Positions 9,163 through 18,479 of a stretch of 64,000 nt of DNA are shown piece after piece; within the stretch, counting starts at the first letter, position 1; every line of letters begins with the position of its first letter. Where the stretch lies: assembly GCF_010731715.1 (NCBI RefSeq), contig NZ_AP022587.1, positions 2,108,001-2,172,000 of the forward strand. The letters are read 5' to 3'. The translations under genes were made by a program, and so were the position numbers. The notes under the pieces were generated by a model. That model made no database searches, had not been told where the DNA came from, and saw only the letters and a program-made list of their open reading frames with translations. This DNA comes from Mycobacterium stomatepiae. Its GTDB lineage: Bacteria > Actinomycetota > Actinomycetes > Mycobacteriales > Mycobacteriaceae.

Positions 9163-10419
9163 TTGGCGGTGCAGGCTCGCCGCGGACAACCCTTGGCCCG
9201 GTTTCTGCTGGGCCGGGCCAGCGGAGACGAGATGTATCGCCTCATCGAGGACATCAGGCAACAGGGCCGCCTGTTGCGGCGGCCGTTCGTGTGGGTGAGC
9301 GCCGACCACGAAATCTGCCGGGCGGTGTTACGCGACGACCGGTTCGGGGTCACCAACATCGTGAATGCCCCGCTCCCCCAGCCCTTTCCGGCATTACTGG
9401 AGCGAACGGACCCCGGCCTGCCCAACCCGGTGGAGCGTCCAGCCATGGTGATGTCGAATCCGCCGGATCACACCCGTTATCGGCGTTTGTTTGCGCAGAG
9501 TTTCACACCACGGGCCATCGACAGGCTCAGTGCTCGAGTCGGTGAAATCACTGCCGAATTGCTCGATGGCCTACAACGCAACCCACGGCCCGACCTGGTC
9601 GCCGACTTTGCCACCGAATTGCCGGTCGCGGTGATCACCGAGATCCTCGGGTTGCCAATCGATGCGCGCCCGCAGGTGCGCGAGTGGGGCTACAGCTTGG
9701 CGCCGCTCTTGGATTTCGGTACCAGCTGGAAGACGTTTCGCCACGCCGTCGAGCGGTTAAAGGAAGTCGACCGCTACGCCGCCGAATTCATCGAACGAGC
9801 GCGTGAGGGTGACTCGCACAACGACCCGTTCGGCCGCGTGGCCGCCGGCGGCGAGCTGACCCATCGCGAATTCGCCGCCAACGCAGCGCTTCTGGTCGGC
9901 GCCGGGTTCGAGACGACGGTGAATCTGATCGGCAACGGAATCGTCCTGCTGCTTGCGCATCCCCGGCAGCTTGCCCTGCTACGCGAAGATCCAGAGCTCT
10001 GGCCGTCGGCGGTCGAAGAGATTCTGCGATTCGAGAGTCCGGTGCAGATGCTGGTGCGCACCGCGCAGCGCGACGCCGACATCGCCGGAGAGCACATCCG
10101 CGCCGGCTCAATGTTCGTGCTGTTGATGGGCGGCGCCAACCGCGACCCACGCGTATTCAGCGACCCCGGCCGGTTCGACATCACCCGATCCAACGCGCGA
10201 GAGCATGTCGCGTTCGGTTCAGGCATCCACGGTTGCCTCGGCGCCGCCCTGGCACGAATCGAGGGCGTCATCGCGCTGCGCACCCTCTTCGAGCGCTTCC
10301 CGAGCCTGAGCCTGCGTGACCAGCCCGAACCGCTCGAGCTGGTCACGTTGCACGGATTCAAACGGCTACCCGTCGAATTAGGAACGCGGCCAGCCGGAGA
10401 CGCGCGGTCGGTCAGGTAG
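9163..10419 (+). CDS. Cytochrome P450, start codon uncertain
   Basis: This is a haem-thiolate monooxygenase of about 418 residues. Landmarks are the I-helix VGAGFETTVN, the ExxR motif in EEILRF, and the haem-binding loop FGSGIHGCLGAAL with the cysteine ligand. The first conventional starts are TTG 9163 and GTG 9169, but the reading frame stays open upstream. There it encodes TRFRWIARYGAPRAF, which looks like the normal N-terminus of mycobacterial P450s. A strong GAGGAGG at 9093-9099 sits six bases before an in-frame ATC (9106). The true start is therefore probably near 9100-9106 with a non-standard or mutated codon. The substrate is unknown. Confidence 0.88.
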   Translation: MAVQARRGQPLARFLLGRASGDEMYRLIEDIRQQGRLLRRPFVWVSADHEICRAVLRDDRFGVTNIVNAPLPQPFPALLERTDPGLPNPVERPAMVMSNPPDHTRYRRLFAQSFTPRAIDRLSARVGEITAELLDGLQRNPRPDLVADFATELPVAVITEILGLPIDARPQVREWGYSLAPLLDFGTSWKTFRHAVERLKEVDRYAAEFIERAREGDSHNDPFGRVAAGGELTHREFAANAALLVGAGFETTVNLIGNGIVLLLAHPRQLALLREDPELWPSAVEEILRFESPVQMLVRTAQRDADIAGEHIRAGSMFVLLMGGANRDPRVFSDPGRFDITRSNAREHVAFGSGIHGCLGAALARIEGVIALRTLFERFPSLSLRDQPEPLELVTLHGFKRLPVELGTRPAGDARSVR

Positions 10420-10446
10420 CGCCGGCCCCGGCCTGCCAGACCAGAC

Positions 10447-10779
10447 CTACGATGACGCCGGCAGTTGGTTAGTCAGTTCGCCGGCATGTTGAGGGCAGTA
10501 GGTGTTCACCGCGATCGAGGTGAACTGGACGGGGCTGTCCCCCTTGAACGCAGGATTGCTCTCCTCCAAGTCCTTGATGACCTCGGTCTCGGGCATGCCT
10601 TCGTCCATTAGTTTGCATTCGCTCTTGCCCACCCCGATGGCGATGCTCGGGGTCTGATAGGTGATGCCGGCATTCTTCAGCTGGGTCAAAAAGTTCGAAT
10701 CCGGACTCGGATCGGCCTGAGCCGGTGCAGCAACGGCGATAACAGCAGCAACGCCCGCAAAAACGATTACCCCTCGCAT
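10447..10779 (-). CDS. Secreted DUF732 protein
   Basis: This 110-residue protein has a signal peptide (VIVFAGVAAVIAVAAPAQA, cleavage after AQA near residue 22) followed directly by a DUF732 domain. The domain starts FLTQLKNAGITY and has the conserved Cys in SECKLMDEG and VNTYCPQH. It resembles the domain at the end of the protein at 7997-8626 but has no membrane anchor. It is convergent with the P450 gene. The function of the family is unknown. Confidence 0.82.
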   Translation of the reverse strand: MRGVIVFAGVAAVIAVAAPAQADPSPDSNFLTQLKNAGITYQTPSIAIGVGKSECKLMDEGMPETEVIKDLEESNPAFKGDSPVQFTSIAVNTYCPQHAGELTNQLPASS

Positions 10780-10929
10780 CGCTTCATCTTCCTACAGGCT
10801 GGCGCGGTTGTCCTGCCGACCGTTATTGGGATCGGTAGTCATGGTCGCCGTATGTACTCGTCGCAATCGCAAGGCCACCCAGGCAGCGAATGCACAACAA
10901 ATCGGCACCATACGAAAGGAGCCCCGGCC

Positions 10930-11661
10930 GTGACCAGCCTCTACGCGCTCAAGCCGTGGTTTACCCGGCGTTTGACGCCCATCGTCGACGCCGCTGTGGC
11001 GCGGCAGGTCTCGCCGGATGTGTTCACCGCGGCCGGCGTGACCGCGGCTGCGGCTGCCGGAGTGGCGGTCGCGTTCGGCTGCTGGCCGCTCGCGGCGCTG
11101 TTCATGGTGTTGCGGCTGGCCGGGGCCAACCTCGACGGCGCGGTGGCCCGCGCTCGTGGCGTCAGCCGGCCTTGGGGGTTCGTCGTCAACGAGCTCGGCG
11201 ACCGAACGGCGGACCTGTTCGCCTTCGCCGGTCTGGCGGTGTGGGCGGCCCGGCAGCATGGCCCCGGACTGCACTGGCTGTCCTGGCTGGTGTTTCAGGT
11301 GTTGGTCGCCACGCTGGCCGCGACTCTTCCGACGTTCGCATCGCTGGCCGCGGCGGCCGCCGGCGCCACACGCCGCAACGGTGGCCCGCTCGGCAAGACC
11401 GAGCGCTGCCTGTTCGTGGTGCTGGCCACGGCGTTCCCGGTCGTCATGCCGGTACTGCTGGCGCAGTTGGTGAACGGTTCACTGATCACCACGGTGCTGC
11501 GGCTGCGGGCGGCGCGCCGCGAGCTGAAGCCTCAGCGCGTTGTCTTGGTGGAGCACTTCGACGCGGTCACGCAGCCGATCGACGTGGTCACGCAGCCGAT
11601 CAACACGATCACCCGACCGTTGAACCTCGTCACGCGACCCCTCGCGGCAGTGGCAGCATGA
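10930..11661 (+). CDS. CDP-alcohol phosphatidyltransferase-like membrane protein
   Basis: This 243-residue integral membrane protein has a CDP-alcohol phosphotransferase core, DGAVAR-x8-G-x3-N-x3-D. In the family pattern D-x2-DG-x2-AR-x8-G-x3-D-x3-D, the first Asp is replaced by Ala (ANLDG) and the third by Asn (GFVVNELGD). Activity may therefore be altered. The C-terminus has four tandem seven-residue repeats of the type xxVTQPI/xxITRPL. GTG 10930 was chosen for its AAAGGAG ribosome-binding site. The stop overlaps the next start (ATGA), so it heads a coupled lipid operon. Confidence 0.8.
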   Translation: MTSLYALKPWFTRRLTPIVDAAVARQVSPDVFTAAGVTAAAAAGVAVAFGCWPLAALFMVLRLAGANLDGAVARARGVSRPWGFVVNELGDRTADLFAFAGLAVWAARQHGPGLHWLSWLVFQVLVATLAATLPTFASLAAAAAGATRRNGGPLGKTERCLFVVLATAFPVVMPVLLAQLVNGSLITTVLRLRAARRELKPQRVVLVEHFDAVTQPIDVVTQPINTITRPLNLVTRPLAAVAA

Positions 11662-12293
11662 CCGCGAACCGGATGCCGAGCGTGCTTCGGCACGGGCTCT
11701 GGCGGACCGTGTGCGCCGCCTCGGGCGGCCTGACCGTCAGCGGACGCTGGCGCGCCACAGGCGCTTGCGTGGTCGTAGCCAATCACAGCTCGCATGCCGA
11801 CTCCGCGGTGCTGCTGGCGGCGCTGCCGCCCGCGACCCGGCCGGTGATCGGCGCGGCGGCCGACTATTGGTTCGCCGTACCCACGCGGCGCGCCGTGGCG
11901 ACCTCACTGATCGGCGTCCTGCCGGTGCGGCGCTCCGGTGACGGCACCTATGCCGCACTGCTCGCAGCGGCGGGCCCCGCGCTGAAAGCCGGACGCACGG
12001 TCGTCATCTACCCGGAGGGAACCCGGTCGACCGACGACACCATCGGTGAGTTCCGTTCCGGCGCACTGCGATTGGCCTGCGATTGCGGTGTACCGATCTT
12101 GCCCGTCGCGATCGCGGGCACCGCGGACGTACTGCCTAAGAACGGCCGCTACTCCCCCGCCCCGATGCGCGTTCAGATCGGTGCGCCGCTCGACCCACAC
12201 ACCACGTCGGCCCCGCAGCTGCGGGCACACGTACTGGCCTTGCGCGAGGACGCGGGGGCCGAGCTCGTCGACCGCTACGCGCTCGCGTCCTGA
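11658..12293 (+). CDS. 1-acylglycerol-3-phosphate acyltransferase-like (PlsC family)
   Basis: This 211-residue protein has both PlsC-family motifs: NHSSHAD (NHx4D) near residue 42 and YPEGTRST near residue 118. The family transfers an acyl chain from acyl-CoA or acyl-ACP to lysophosphatidate or a related acceptor at the membrane. The ATG overlaps the stop of the phosphatidyltransferase-like gene by four bases. The stop is one base before the CdsA-like start. This coupling suggests the three enzymes act on one lipid. Confidence 0.88.
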   Translation: MTANRMPSVLRHGLWRTVCAASGGLTVSGRWRATGACVVVANHSSHADSAVLLAALPPATRPVIGAAADYWFAVPTRRAVATSLIGVLPVRRSGDGTYAALLAAAGPALKAGRTVVIYPEGTRSTDDTIGEFRSGALRLACDCGVPILPVAIAGTADVLPKNGRYSPAPMRVQIGAPLDPHTTSAPQLRAHVLALREDAGAELVDRYALAS

Positions 12294-12294
12294 C

Positions 12295-13203
12295 ATGACG
12301 ATCGTCGAGAAGTACCTATCGTTCGTCCACCGCGATCGGCGGATGCCGCTCCACGTCGACCTGGGCCCGATGCACATCCACCTCTACTCCCGGGCCGTTT
12401 TTCTGCTGTGGGTCACGGTGGCGATCCTGGCGCTGGCCGGCATCGTCGTCCTGGTCTCGCGCAAGCGGGAGCTGATCCAGAAATGGCGTACCTGGGCGCT
12501 CATCGCGCCCGCGGTTGGCCTCCCGGTGTGGCTTGGTCACGGCACCACCGCGGCACTGGCGGCGGCACTGGCCGTTGTCGCGGTGATCGAATACGCGCGA
12601 TTGGTGAGGCTGCGCCGACTCGATACCTGTGTGCTTGTAGCGCTGGCGGTGCTCTACCCGATCGCCGCCTGGTTGCGCCCGTCGCTGTTGCAGCTCGCGC
12701 CCGCCGCCGTGCTGCTGTGCGCGCTGCCCTCGGTGTTCGGCGGGGATGTCGAGCACGGCGCCAAGCGCACGGCGTTCGCGGGGTTCGGATCGGTGTGGAT
12801 CTGCTGGTCGCTAGCGCACCTCGTCATGGTGTGGCCGGACACGTATTTACTGTGCTTTGCCGTCGCGGCCACCGACGTCGCCGCCTGGTGTGGCGGAAAG
12901 GGGTTGCGCCGCATGGCGTGGGCGCGTCGGCCGTTGTCTCCGTTAAGCCCCAACAAGACGGTCGGCGGGATGGTCGGCGCGATCATCGGGGCGTCCGTCA
13001 TCCTCTCACTGTTGGGCACCATTTCGATCGGACTGCTCGTCGCCGTTTCCATCGGTGGGGTTTTCGGCGACCTGCTCGAGTCCATGTTCAAGCGTCAAGC
13101 CCAAGTCAAGGACGCCGGCTGCTGGCTGCCGGGCTTCGGAGGACTGCTCGATCGGATCGACTCGTTGCTGCTAGTACTCCCGCTGGCCTACCTACTCGGA
13201 TGA
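12295..13203 (+). CDS. CdsA-like phosphatidate cytidylyltransferase
   Basis: This 302-residue polytopic membrane protein carries the CdsA C-terminal signature: SPNKTVGG, GDLLESMFKR, then KDAGCWLPGFGGLLDRID. The normally conserved His of PGHGG is Phe here, a departure that may change activity. CdsA enzymes convert phosphatidate and CTP to CDP-diacylglycerol, the substrate class of CDP-alcohol phosphatidyltransferases two genes upstream. ATG 12295 starts one base after the acyltransferase stop. The stop overlaps the next gene (ATGA). This is probably not the housekeeping CdsA, given the altered motif and the neighbours. Confidence 0.85.
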   Translation: MTIVEKYLSFVHRDRRMPLHVDLGPMHIHLYSRAVFLLWVTVAILALAGIVVLVSRKRELIQKWRTWALIAPAVGLPVWLGHGTTAALAAALAVVAVIEYARLVRLRRLDTCVLVALAVLYPIAAWLRPSLLQLAPAAVLLCALPSVFGGDVEHGAKRTAFAGFGSVWICWSLAHLVMVWPDTYLLCFAVAATDVAAWCGGKGLRRMAWARRPLSPLSPNKTVGGMVGAIIGASVILSLLGTISIGLLVAVSIGGVFGDLLESMFKRQAQVKDAGCWLPGFGGLLDRIDSLLLVLPLAYLLG

Positions 13204-14930
13204 GGAATCAGATGACCTGTTCTGTGGCACCCACAATCACCACCCGTATCCCGCGGGCGACGATGGTCGGTGGGCTCGACGTACGCGACGTGAGTCTTAC
13301 TCTCGAACGCAATATTGTTGCACTGGACCAGATTTCGTTCGCCGCACGTCCCGGCACCTTGACGGCGGTGATCGGCCCTTCGGGTGCGGGCAAGTCCACT
13401 CTTGCCCGAGTGATCACCGGGGCGGCGCGTCCGAGCGGCGGAGCGGTGGCGTTGGACGGGCGCGACCTGCACACCGCGTCGAGCAAGTCGTTGCGCCACC
13501 GGATCGGGATGGTGCCGCAGGACGACGTGGTCCATCCCCGGCTGACCGTCGGGCAGGCGCTGGAATTCGCGGCCGAACTGCGGATGCCCGCCGACACGGC
13601 CGCGTGCGATCGCCGTCAGGTAATCGCCTCGGTACTCGAGGAACTCGAGCTGACGACCTACACCGCGACCCGCATCGAAAAGTTGTCGGGCGGGCAGCGC
13701 AAGCGCGTGTCAATTGCCTTGGAGCTGTTGACACGTCCCTCGCTACTGGTGCTCGACGAACCCACGACGGGCCTCGATCCCGCGCTGGACCGCGCCGTCA
13801 TGACCACGCTGCGCCGGCTCGCCGACGCGGGTCGGGTGATTGTAGTGGTGACGCATTCGTTGACGTTTCTCGATGTCTGCGACCAGGTACTGCTGCTGGC
13901 ACCCGGTGGCAAGACGGCATTCTGCGGCCGCCCGGGCGAGATCGGGTCGGCGATCGGCGCCCGCGACTGGGCCGACATCTTCAGCATCGTCTGCGCCGAT
14001 CCCGACGGGATGCGACGTCGTTTCATGCACGGCATGGGATCGCAGGACGCACTCACGGCGATTCAGGTCATCTGCCATCAGCCCGCGCAACGGAGTGAAC
14101 CCGCAGGTCCCGGCCGATGGCGCCAGCTGTGGACGCTGGCACGCCGGCAGGTGCGACTCCTGGTCGCCAACCGCGGTTACTTCGTTTTCCTGGCCGCACT
14201 GCCGTTCATCGTCGGGCTGCTGCCCCTGACCGTCGCCGGTCATGCCGGGCTCGGCCACGCGGACGGGTCCGTACCGTTCGAGGCGAAGCACGTCATTGCG
14301 TTGATGAGCTTCGCCGCAATCCTGATGGGCGTCACGCTCACCGCACGCGACCTCGTCGGCGAACGCGCAATCTTCCATCGCGAGCAAGCCGCTGGATTAT
14401 CCACCTCCGCATACCTTCTGGCGAAGATCGTAGTGTTCGGCGGGGCCGCGACTTTACAGTCGGCGATCCTGGTTCTGCTCGTCACGGCACCCGGGATCGG
14501 CAAGCCTGGGCCGTCGGGGGCGGCGGCACTGGGCAGCCCGATGTTGGAGCTGTTCGTTGGCGTGGCGGCTACCTGCGTGGTGGCGATGGTTGCGGGGCTT
14601 GCGATTTCGGCGTTGGCGCGCACCAGTGACCAGGTGATCGTGCTGCTGGCGATGACCTTGATGACGCAACTGGTGCTCGCCGGTGGGTTCATCCCGGTGA
14701 CGGACCGGCCGCTGTTCGAAATCCTCGCCTGGTTCACGCCCGGGCGATGGGGTTTCGCGGCCACCGCGTCGACCGCGGATCTGACCCACCTCGTGGTCGG
14801 AATCGCGAACGACCCCCACTGGCGCCGCGCCGAGTCGGCATGGTTTTTCGATATGGCCATGTTGGCTGTGCTGGGGTTGACCTTCGCCGGTTTCGCGTGG
14901 TGGAAGAGTCGTCCCACGGTGCGCGCGTGA
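13200..14930 (+). CDS. ABC half-transporter, ATPase fused to ABC2-type permease
   Basis: This 576-residue ABCG-like half-transporter has the ATPase first: Walker A GPSGAGKST near residue 61, signature LSGGQRKRVS, and Walker B LLVLDEPTTGLDP. A membrane domain of about six helices follows, from roughly residue 310 (FVFLAALPFIVGLLPL) to FAGFAWWKS. The order is that of the C-terminal part of mycobacterial Rv1747-type lipid-oligosaccharide transporters, but the N-terminal FHA domains are absent. ATG 13200 overlaps the CdsA-like stop. It is the last gene of the operon and likely moves the lipid made by the upstream enzymes. It ends one base before the convergent glutamine synthetase. Confidence 0.88.
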   Translation: MRNQMTCSVAPTITTRIPRATMVGGLDVRDVSLTLERNIVALDQISFAARPGTLTAVIGPSGAGKSTLARVITGAARPSGGAVALDGRDLHTASSKSLRHRIGMVPQDDVVHPRLTVGQALEFAAELRMPADTAACDRRQVIASVLEELELTTYTATRIEKLSGGQRKRVSIALELLTRPSLLVLDEPTTGLDPALDRAVMTTLRRLADAGRVIVVVTHSLTFLDVCDQVLLLAPGGKTAFCGRPGEIGSAIGARDWADIFSIVCADPDGMRRRFMHGMGSQDALTAIQVICHQPAQRSEPAGPGRWRQLWTLARRQVRLLVANRGYFVFLAALPFIVGLLPLTVAGHAGLGHADGSVPFEAKHVIALMSFAAILMGVTLTARDLVGERAIFHREQAAGLSTSAYLLAKIVVFGGAATLQSAILVLLVTAPGIGKPGPSGAAALGSPMLELFVGVAATCVVAMVAGLAISALARTSDQVIVLLAMTLMTQLVLAGGFIPVTDRPLFEILAWFTPGRWGFAATASTADLTHLVVGIANDPHWRRAESAWFFDMAMLAVLGLTFAGFAWWKSRPTVRA

Positions 14931-14931
14931 C

Positions 14932-16367
14932 TCAGACGTCGTAGTAGAGCTCGAATTCGTACGGCGTCGGCCGCAGGTTGAACGGCGCGAGCTCGTAGTC
15001 ACGTTTGAAGCTGATCCATGTCTCGATCAGGTCGGGAGTGAAAACGCTTCCCTCAGTGAGATATTCGTGATCCTCTTCCAGCCGGTCGATCACGGCCGCC
15101 AGTTGAGTGGGTGCCTGCGGAATCTCCGCGGCCTCGTCCGGCGGTAGCTCGTAGAGGTCCTTGTCGACCGGGGGTGGTGGCTCGATCTTGTTCTTGATCC
15201 CGTCCAGGCCGGCCATCAGCTGGGCCGCGAACGAGAGGTACGGGTTGCCCGACGAGTCGGGGCAACGGAACTCCAGCCGCTTGGTCTTCGGGTTGCTGCC
15301 GGTGATCGGGATACGCACGCACGCCGACCGGTTGCGCTGGCTGTAGACCAGGTTGATCGGGGCCTCGTAACCCGGGACCAGCCGCTTGTAGGAGTTCACC
15401 GTCGGGTTGGTGAACGCCAGCAGCGCCGGCGCGTGGTATGCAGGCCACCGATGTAGTGACGGGCAGTGTCCGACAGGCCGGCGTATCCGGTCTCGTCGTA
15501 CATCAAGGAACCGCCGTCCTTCCACAGCGACTGATGACAGTGCATGCCGGAGCCGTTGTCACCGAACAGCGGCTTGGGCATGAACGTCACGGTTTTGCCC
15601 GCCTGCCACGCGGTTTGCTTGACGATGTATTTGAACATCTGGAGGTCGTCGGCCGCGTGCAGCATCGTATTGAACTTGTAGTTGATCTCGGCCTGTCCGC
15701 CACTGCCCACCTCATGGTGCCCCTTCTCCAGAAGAAAGCCGGCGTTGGTCAGGTGGGTGAGAATGTCATCGCGCAGGTCAACGTAATGATCGGTGGGGGC
15801 AACCGGGAAGTAGCCTCCCTTGGGACGGACCTTATAGCCAAGGTTCGGACTGCCGTCGGGTTCGTTCTCCTCTCCCGTGCTCCACCATCCGGATGTCGCA
15901 TCCACCTTGTAGAACGAGCCGTTGGTGCGGGAATCGAAGCTCACCGAGTCGAAGATGTAGAACTCGGCCTCCGGGCCGAAGTAGGCGGTGTCCGCGATGC
16001 CGGAGCTGATCAGGTAGTTCTCCGCCTTGCGGGCGACGTTGCGCGGGTCGCGCGAGTAGACCTCGAGGGTGAAGGGGTCGTGCACGAAGAAGTTCACGTT
16101 GAGCGTCTTGCGGGCGCGGAACGGGTCGATCGTCGCGGTCTCCGGATCGGGAAGCAGCAACATGTCCGACTCGTGGATCGACTGAAGCCCGCGAATCGAC
16201 GAGCCGTCGAACGCCAAGCCCTCCTCGAAGACGCCCTCGTCGAAGGCGTAGATCGGAATTGTGAAGTGCTGCATGGTGCCCGGCAAATCACAGAAGCGGA
16301 CGTCGACATACTCAACGTGCTCGTCCTTGGCGAGTCTGAAGATGTCGTCGGGCGTCTTCTCGGACAA
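14932..16367 (-). pseudogene. glnA: Type I glutamine synthetase with a frameshift
   Basis: The two reading frames together give a full-length GlnA1-type glutamine synthetase of about 478 residues. Visible parts are [31 protein letters not shown], the metal-site [18 protein letters not shown], the ATP-side [17 protein letters not shown], and the adenylylation-type tyrosine in DKDLYELPP. The frame breaks near 15436-15444, where the expected GGLLxHAPALL lacks one base, so the C-terminal 170 residues are out of frame. The start is TTG 16367 after AAAGGAGC. The neighbours differ from the usual mycobacterial glnA1 locus as I recall it, so this may be an extra copy. Confidence 0.85.
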
Positions 16368-16703
16368 GGAATGCTCCTTTACGTAATGGCGCGACAGCGC
16401 TTTCTACGCCTCAACTATTTCGCCTGCGTGACAAACCCAAGTCGAATCTGTTGCGCCTCAAAAAGACTTGCGGGACATCACCGTTGACTTCTTTGCCGGA
16501 ATCCTTCCGGTGGCATGTTTCGGCATTGTGTCCGATAGTCATATGAGCCAGCGGACGCTGGTAACAGCAGAGGTCGGAGTATTCATGGCGTACCACATGA
16601 AGTCGCAGCCGAATGGCGAACAGCGGGACCACGTTCGGCAGCTCGACATCGACTAGCTTGTCGCGATCGACCCTGGCGACAAGCGGACGAATCGACAGCA
16701 CAA
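16368..16703. other. Divergent intergenic region between glutamine synthetase and K+ channel
   Basis: These 336 bases contain the ribosome-binding site of the glutamine synthetase (16374-16381 on the minus strand) and presumably two divergent promoters. I see no gene with family features. A GlnR-type operator could be expected here but I could not identify one with confidence. Confidence 0.4.
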
Positions 16704-18479
16704 ATGGGCGAACTCTTTCAATTCCATCGCGAAATCATCGTCAGCGGCGACGACCCGCTGTCGAAGACGATCGCCGAGGAGCTAAGGGGTGCGGGCGCTC
16801 GGCTCATCAAGATCAACACCGCCGCCGATCTTCTGGGCGCCGGGGTACATCGCGCGCGCGCCGTCGTCTGCGCTGGACCCAATGACGCGGTGAACCTCGA
16901 AATTGCCTTGTTGGCAAGAGAATACAGTCCGAATGTCCGCGTGGTGGCGCGTCTGGCCAATGACGTGCTGCGCGAAGCGGTGACCACCGTCAATGGCCCG
17001 GGCGCGATCTTGGACGTCGCCGATCTCGCGGCGCCCTCCCTTGTCGAGGCGGTACTGTCGCGTAACGCGCACCAGTTCGACACGGCCGGTATCGAATTCG
17101 TCGTCTGGGGATCCGAGGCTCCCTACAACGCGACACTGCGCGAGATCTACGCCGACCTGGCCCCGGTCGCGGTGGTCCACGGCAAGAACTCACCCGCCCC
17201 CGGCGAGGTGGTGCCGTGTCCCGGCCGGGATCTGCAGGTCTATGCCGGCGACTGGACGTCGATGATCGGCGTCAAAGACGAGTTGGAAGCGCGCGGGTTC
17301 ACCTTGCCTCCCGCAACCGCGACGCGCTCGCGTCACTCACGGATACGCCGCGCCATCGATGCCGCGCGCACCATGCGCGACGACGTCAACCCGCTGCTTC
17401 TGCCCTCGTTGGTCTTCGCGCTGTTCCTCACGCTCGGCTCGACGGCCGTGGAGCAGTTCGCCTATCAGCATCAGCAGATGTCGTGGCTCGATGCGCTGTA
17501 CTTCACCTCCGAGACGATCACGACCGTGGGCTATGGCGAATTCGGTTTCGGCGAGGAATCCGTTTTCCTGCGACTGTTCAATGTCGGGTTGATGTTCGGT
17601 GGCGCGATCGTTACCGCCATCCTTGTCGCTTTTCTCGCGGACCTGATGCTGTCCCGGCGCTTCGTCCAGACGGCCGGGCTGCGCCGGGCACGCCATATGC
17701 GCGACCACATCGTCGTGATCGGACTGGGCTCGATCGGCGTCCGCGTCGTCAGCGACCTGGCGACCGCCGGATACGACGTCCTCGTCATCGAACCGAACGT
17801 GAATAACCGATTTCTGCCGACGGTGGCCGAACTGGACGTGCCGGTGATTTTCGGAGACTCGGCGATGCGCCAGACGCTGGAATCCGCCCGTGTCGATCGC
17901 GCCCGCGGAGTCGCAGTGGTGACGCAGGACGACATGGAGAACATCGAGACCGGGATCGTCTTGCTGGAGATTTTGGGATCGGATACCAAGGTCCCGATCG
18001 TCATGCGGGTGCAAGGCCGCGCGCTGGGCACCGCGGTGAATCGGCGGTTCGGTTTCGAGAATGTGCGATCGATCGTCGACCTGGCGGCCCCGTGGTTCAT
18101 CGGCGCGGCGATGGGACTGCAGGTGCTGGGCACGTTTTGGGTCGGGCAGCGTTCCTTCATGGTCGGCGGAATGCTCGTGGCGGAGGGCAGCGAGCTCGAT
18201 GGTCTGCGCATGGTGGACTTGTCCACCCAGACGCGGGTCATCGCGATCACTCGACCGGAGGGGCCGGTTCGGCTACGCCCCCGCCGCGACGCTCTATTGA
18301 AAGCCGGTGACACGGTCTATGTGATCGGGCCCTATCGCGAGTTGATCGCAACGCTGCGCAAGGGCCAGCCTCCGCCGCTGACCGCCGTCAACGGAGAGCG
18401 TGCGGCGACGCTGGCGGCGGCGCGTGCACACAGGCCGGACGTCCGCCGGCCACGGTGGGCACCCGAACAGCAGGCTTGA
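16704..18479 (+). CDS. Potassium channel with two RCK (TrkA-type) regions
   Basis: In this 591-residue protein the pore sits between two cytosolic NAD-binding regions. Residues 1-200 resemble TrkA-N but have a degenerate nucleotide loop (SGDDPLSKTIAEEL). Two transmembrane helices flank the selectivity filter TTVGYGEFG near residue 274. A canonical TrkA-N fold follows (VIGLGSIGVRVVSDL, then VIEPN) from about 335, and a TrkA-C domain covers roughly 475-560. Such proteins gate K+ flux in response to bound ligands. It is divergent from the glutamine synthetase. A fully active first RCK region is doubtful from its sequence. Confidence 0.88.
   Translation: MGELFQFHREIIVSGDDPLSKTIAEELRGAGARLIKINTAADLLGAGVHRARAVVCAGPNDAVNLEIALLAREYSPNVRVVARLANDVLREAVTTVNGPGAILDVADLAAPSLVEAVLSRNAHQFDTAGIEFVVWGSEAPYNATLREIYADLAPVAVVHGKNSPAPGEVVPCPGRDLQVYAGDWTSMIGVKDELEARGFTLPPATATRSRHSRIRRAIDAARTMRDDVNPLLLPSLVFALFLTLGSTAVEQFAYQHQQMSWLDALYFTSETITTVGYGEFGFGEESVFLRLFNVGLMFGGAIVTAILVAFLADLMLSRRFVQTAGLRRARHMRDHIVVIGLGSIGVRVVSDLATAGYDVLVIEPNVNNRFLPTVAELDVPVIFGDSAMRQTLESARVDRARGVAVVTQDDMENIETGIVLLEILGSDTKVPIVMRVQGRALGTAVNRRFGFENVRSIVDLAAPWFIGAAMGLQVLGTFWVGQRSFMVGGMLVAEGSELDGLRMVDLSTQTRVIAITRPEGPVRLRPRRDALLKAGDTVYVIGPYRELIATLRKGQPPPLTAVNGERAATLAAARAHRPDVRRPRWAPEQQA

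Noticed and set aside
16368..16703. GlnR operator upstream of glutamine synthetase
   Set aside because: No pair of sites with the expected AC-rich spacing could be identified with confidence by eye.
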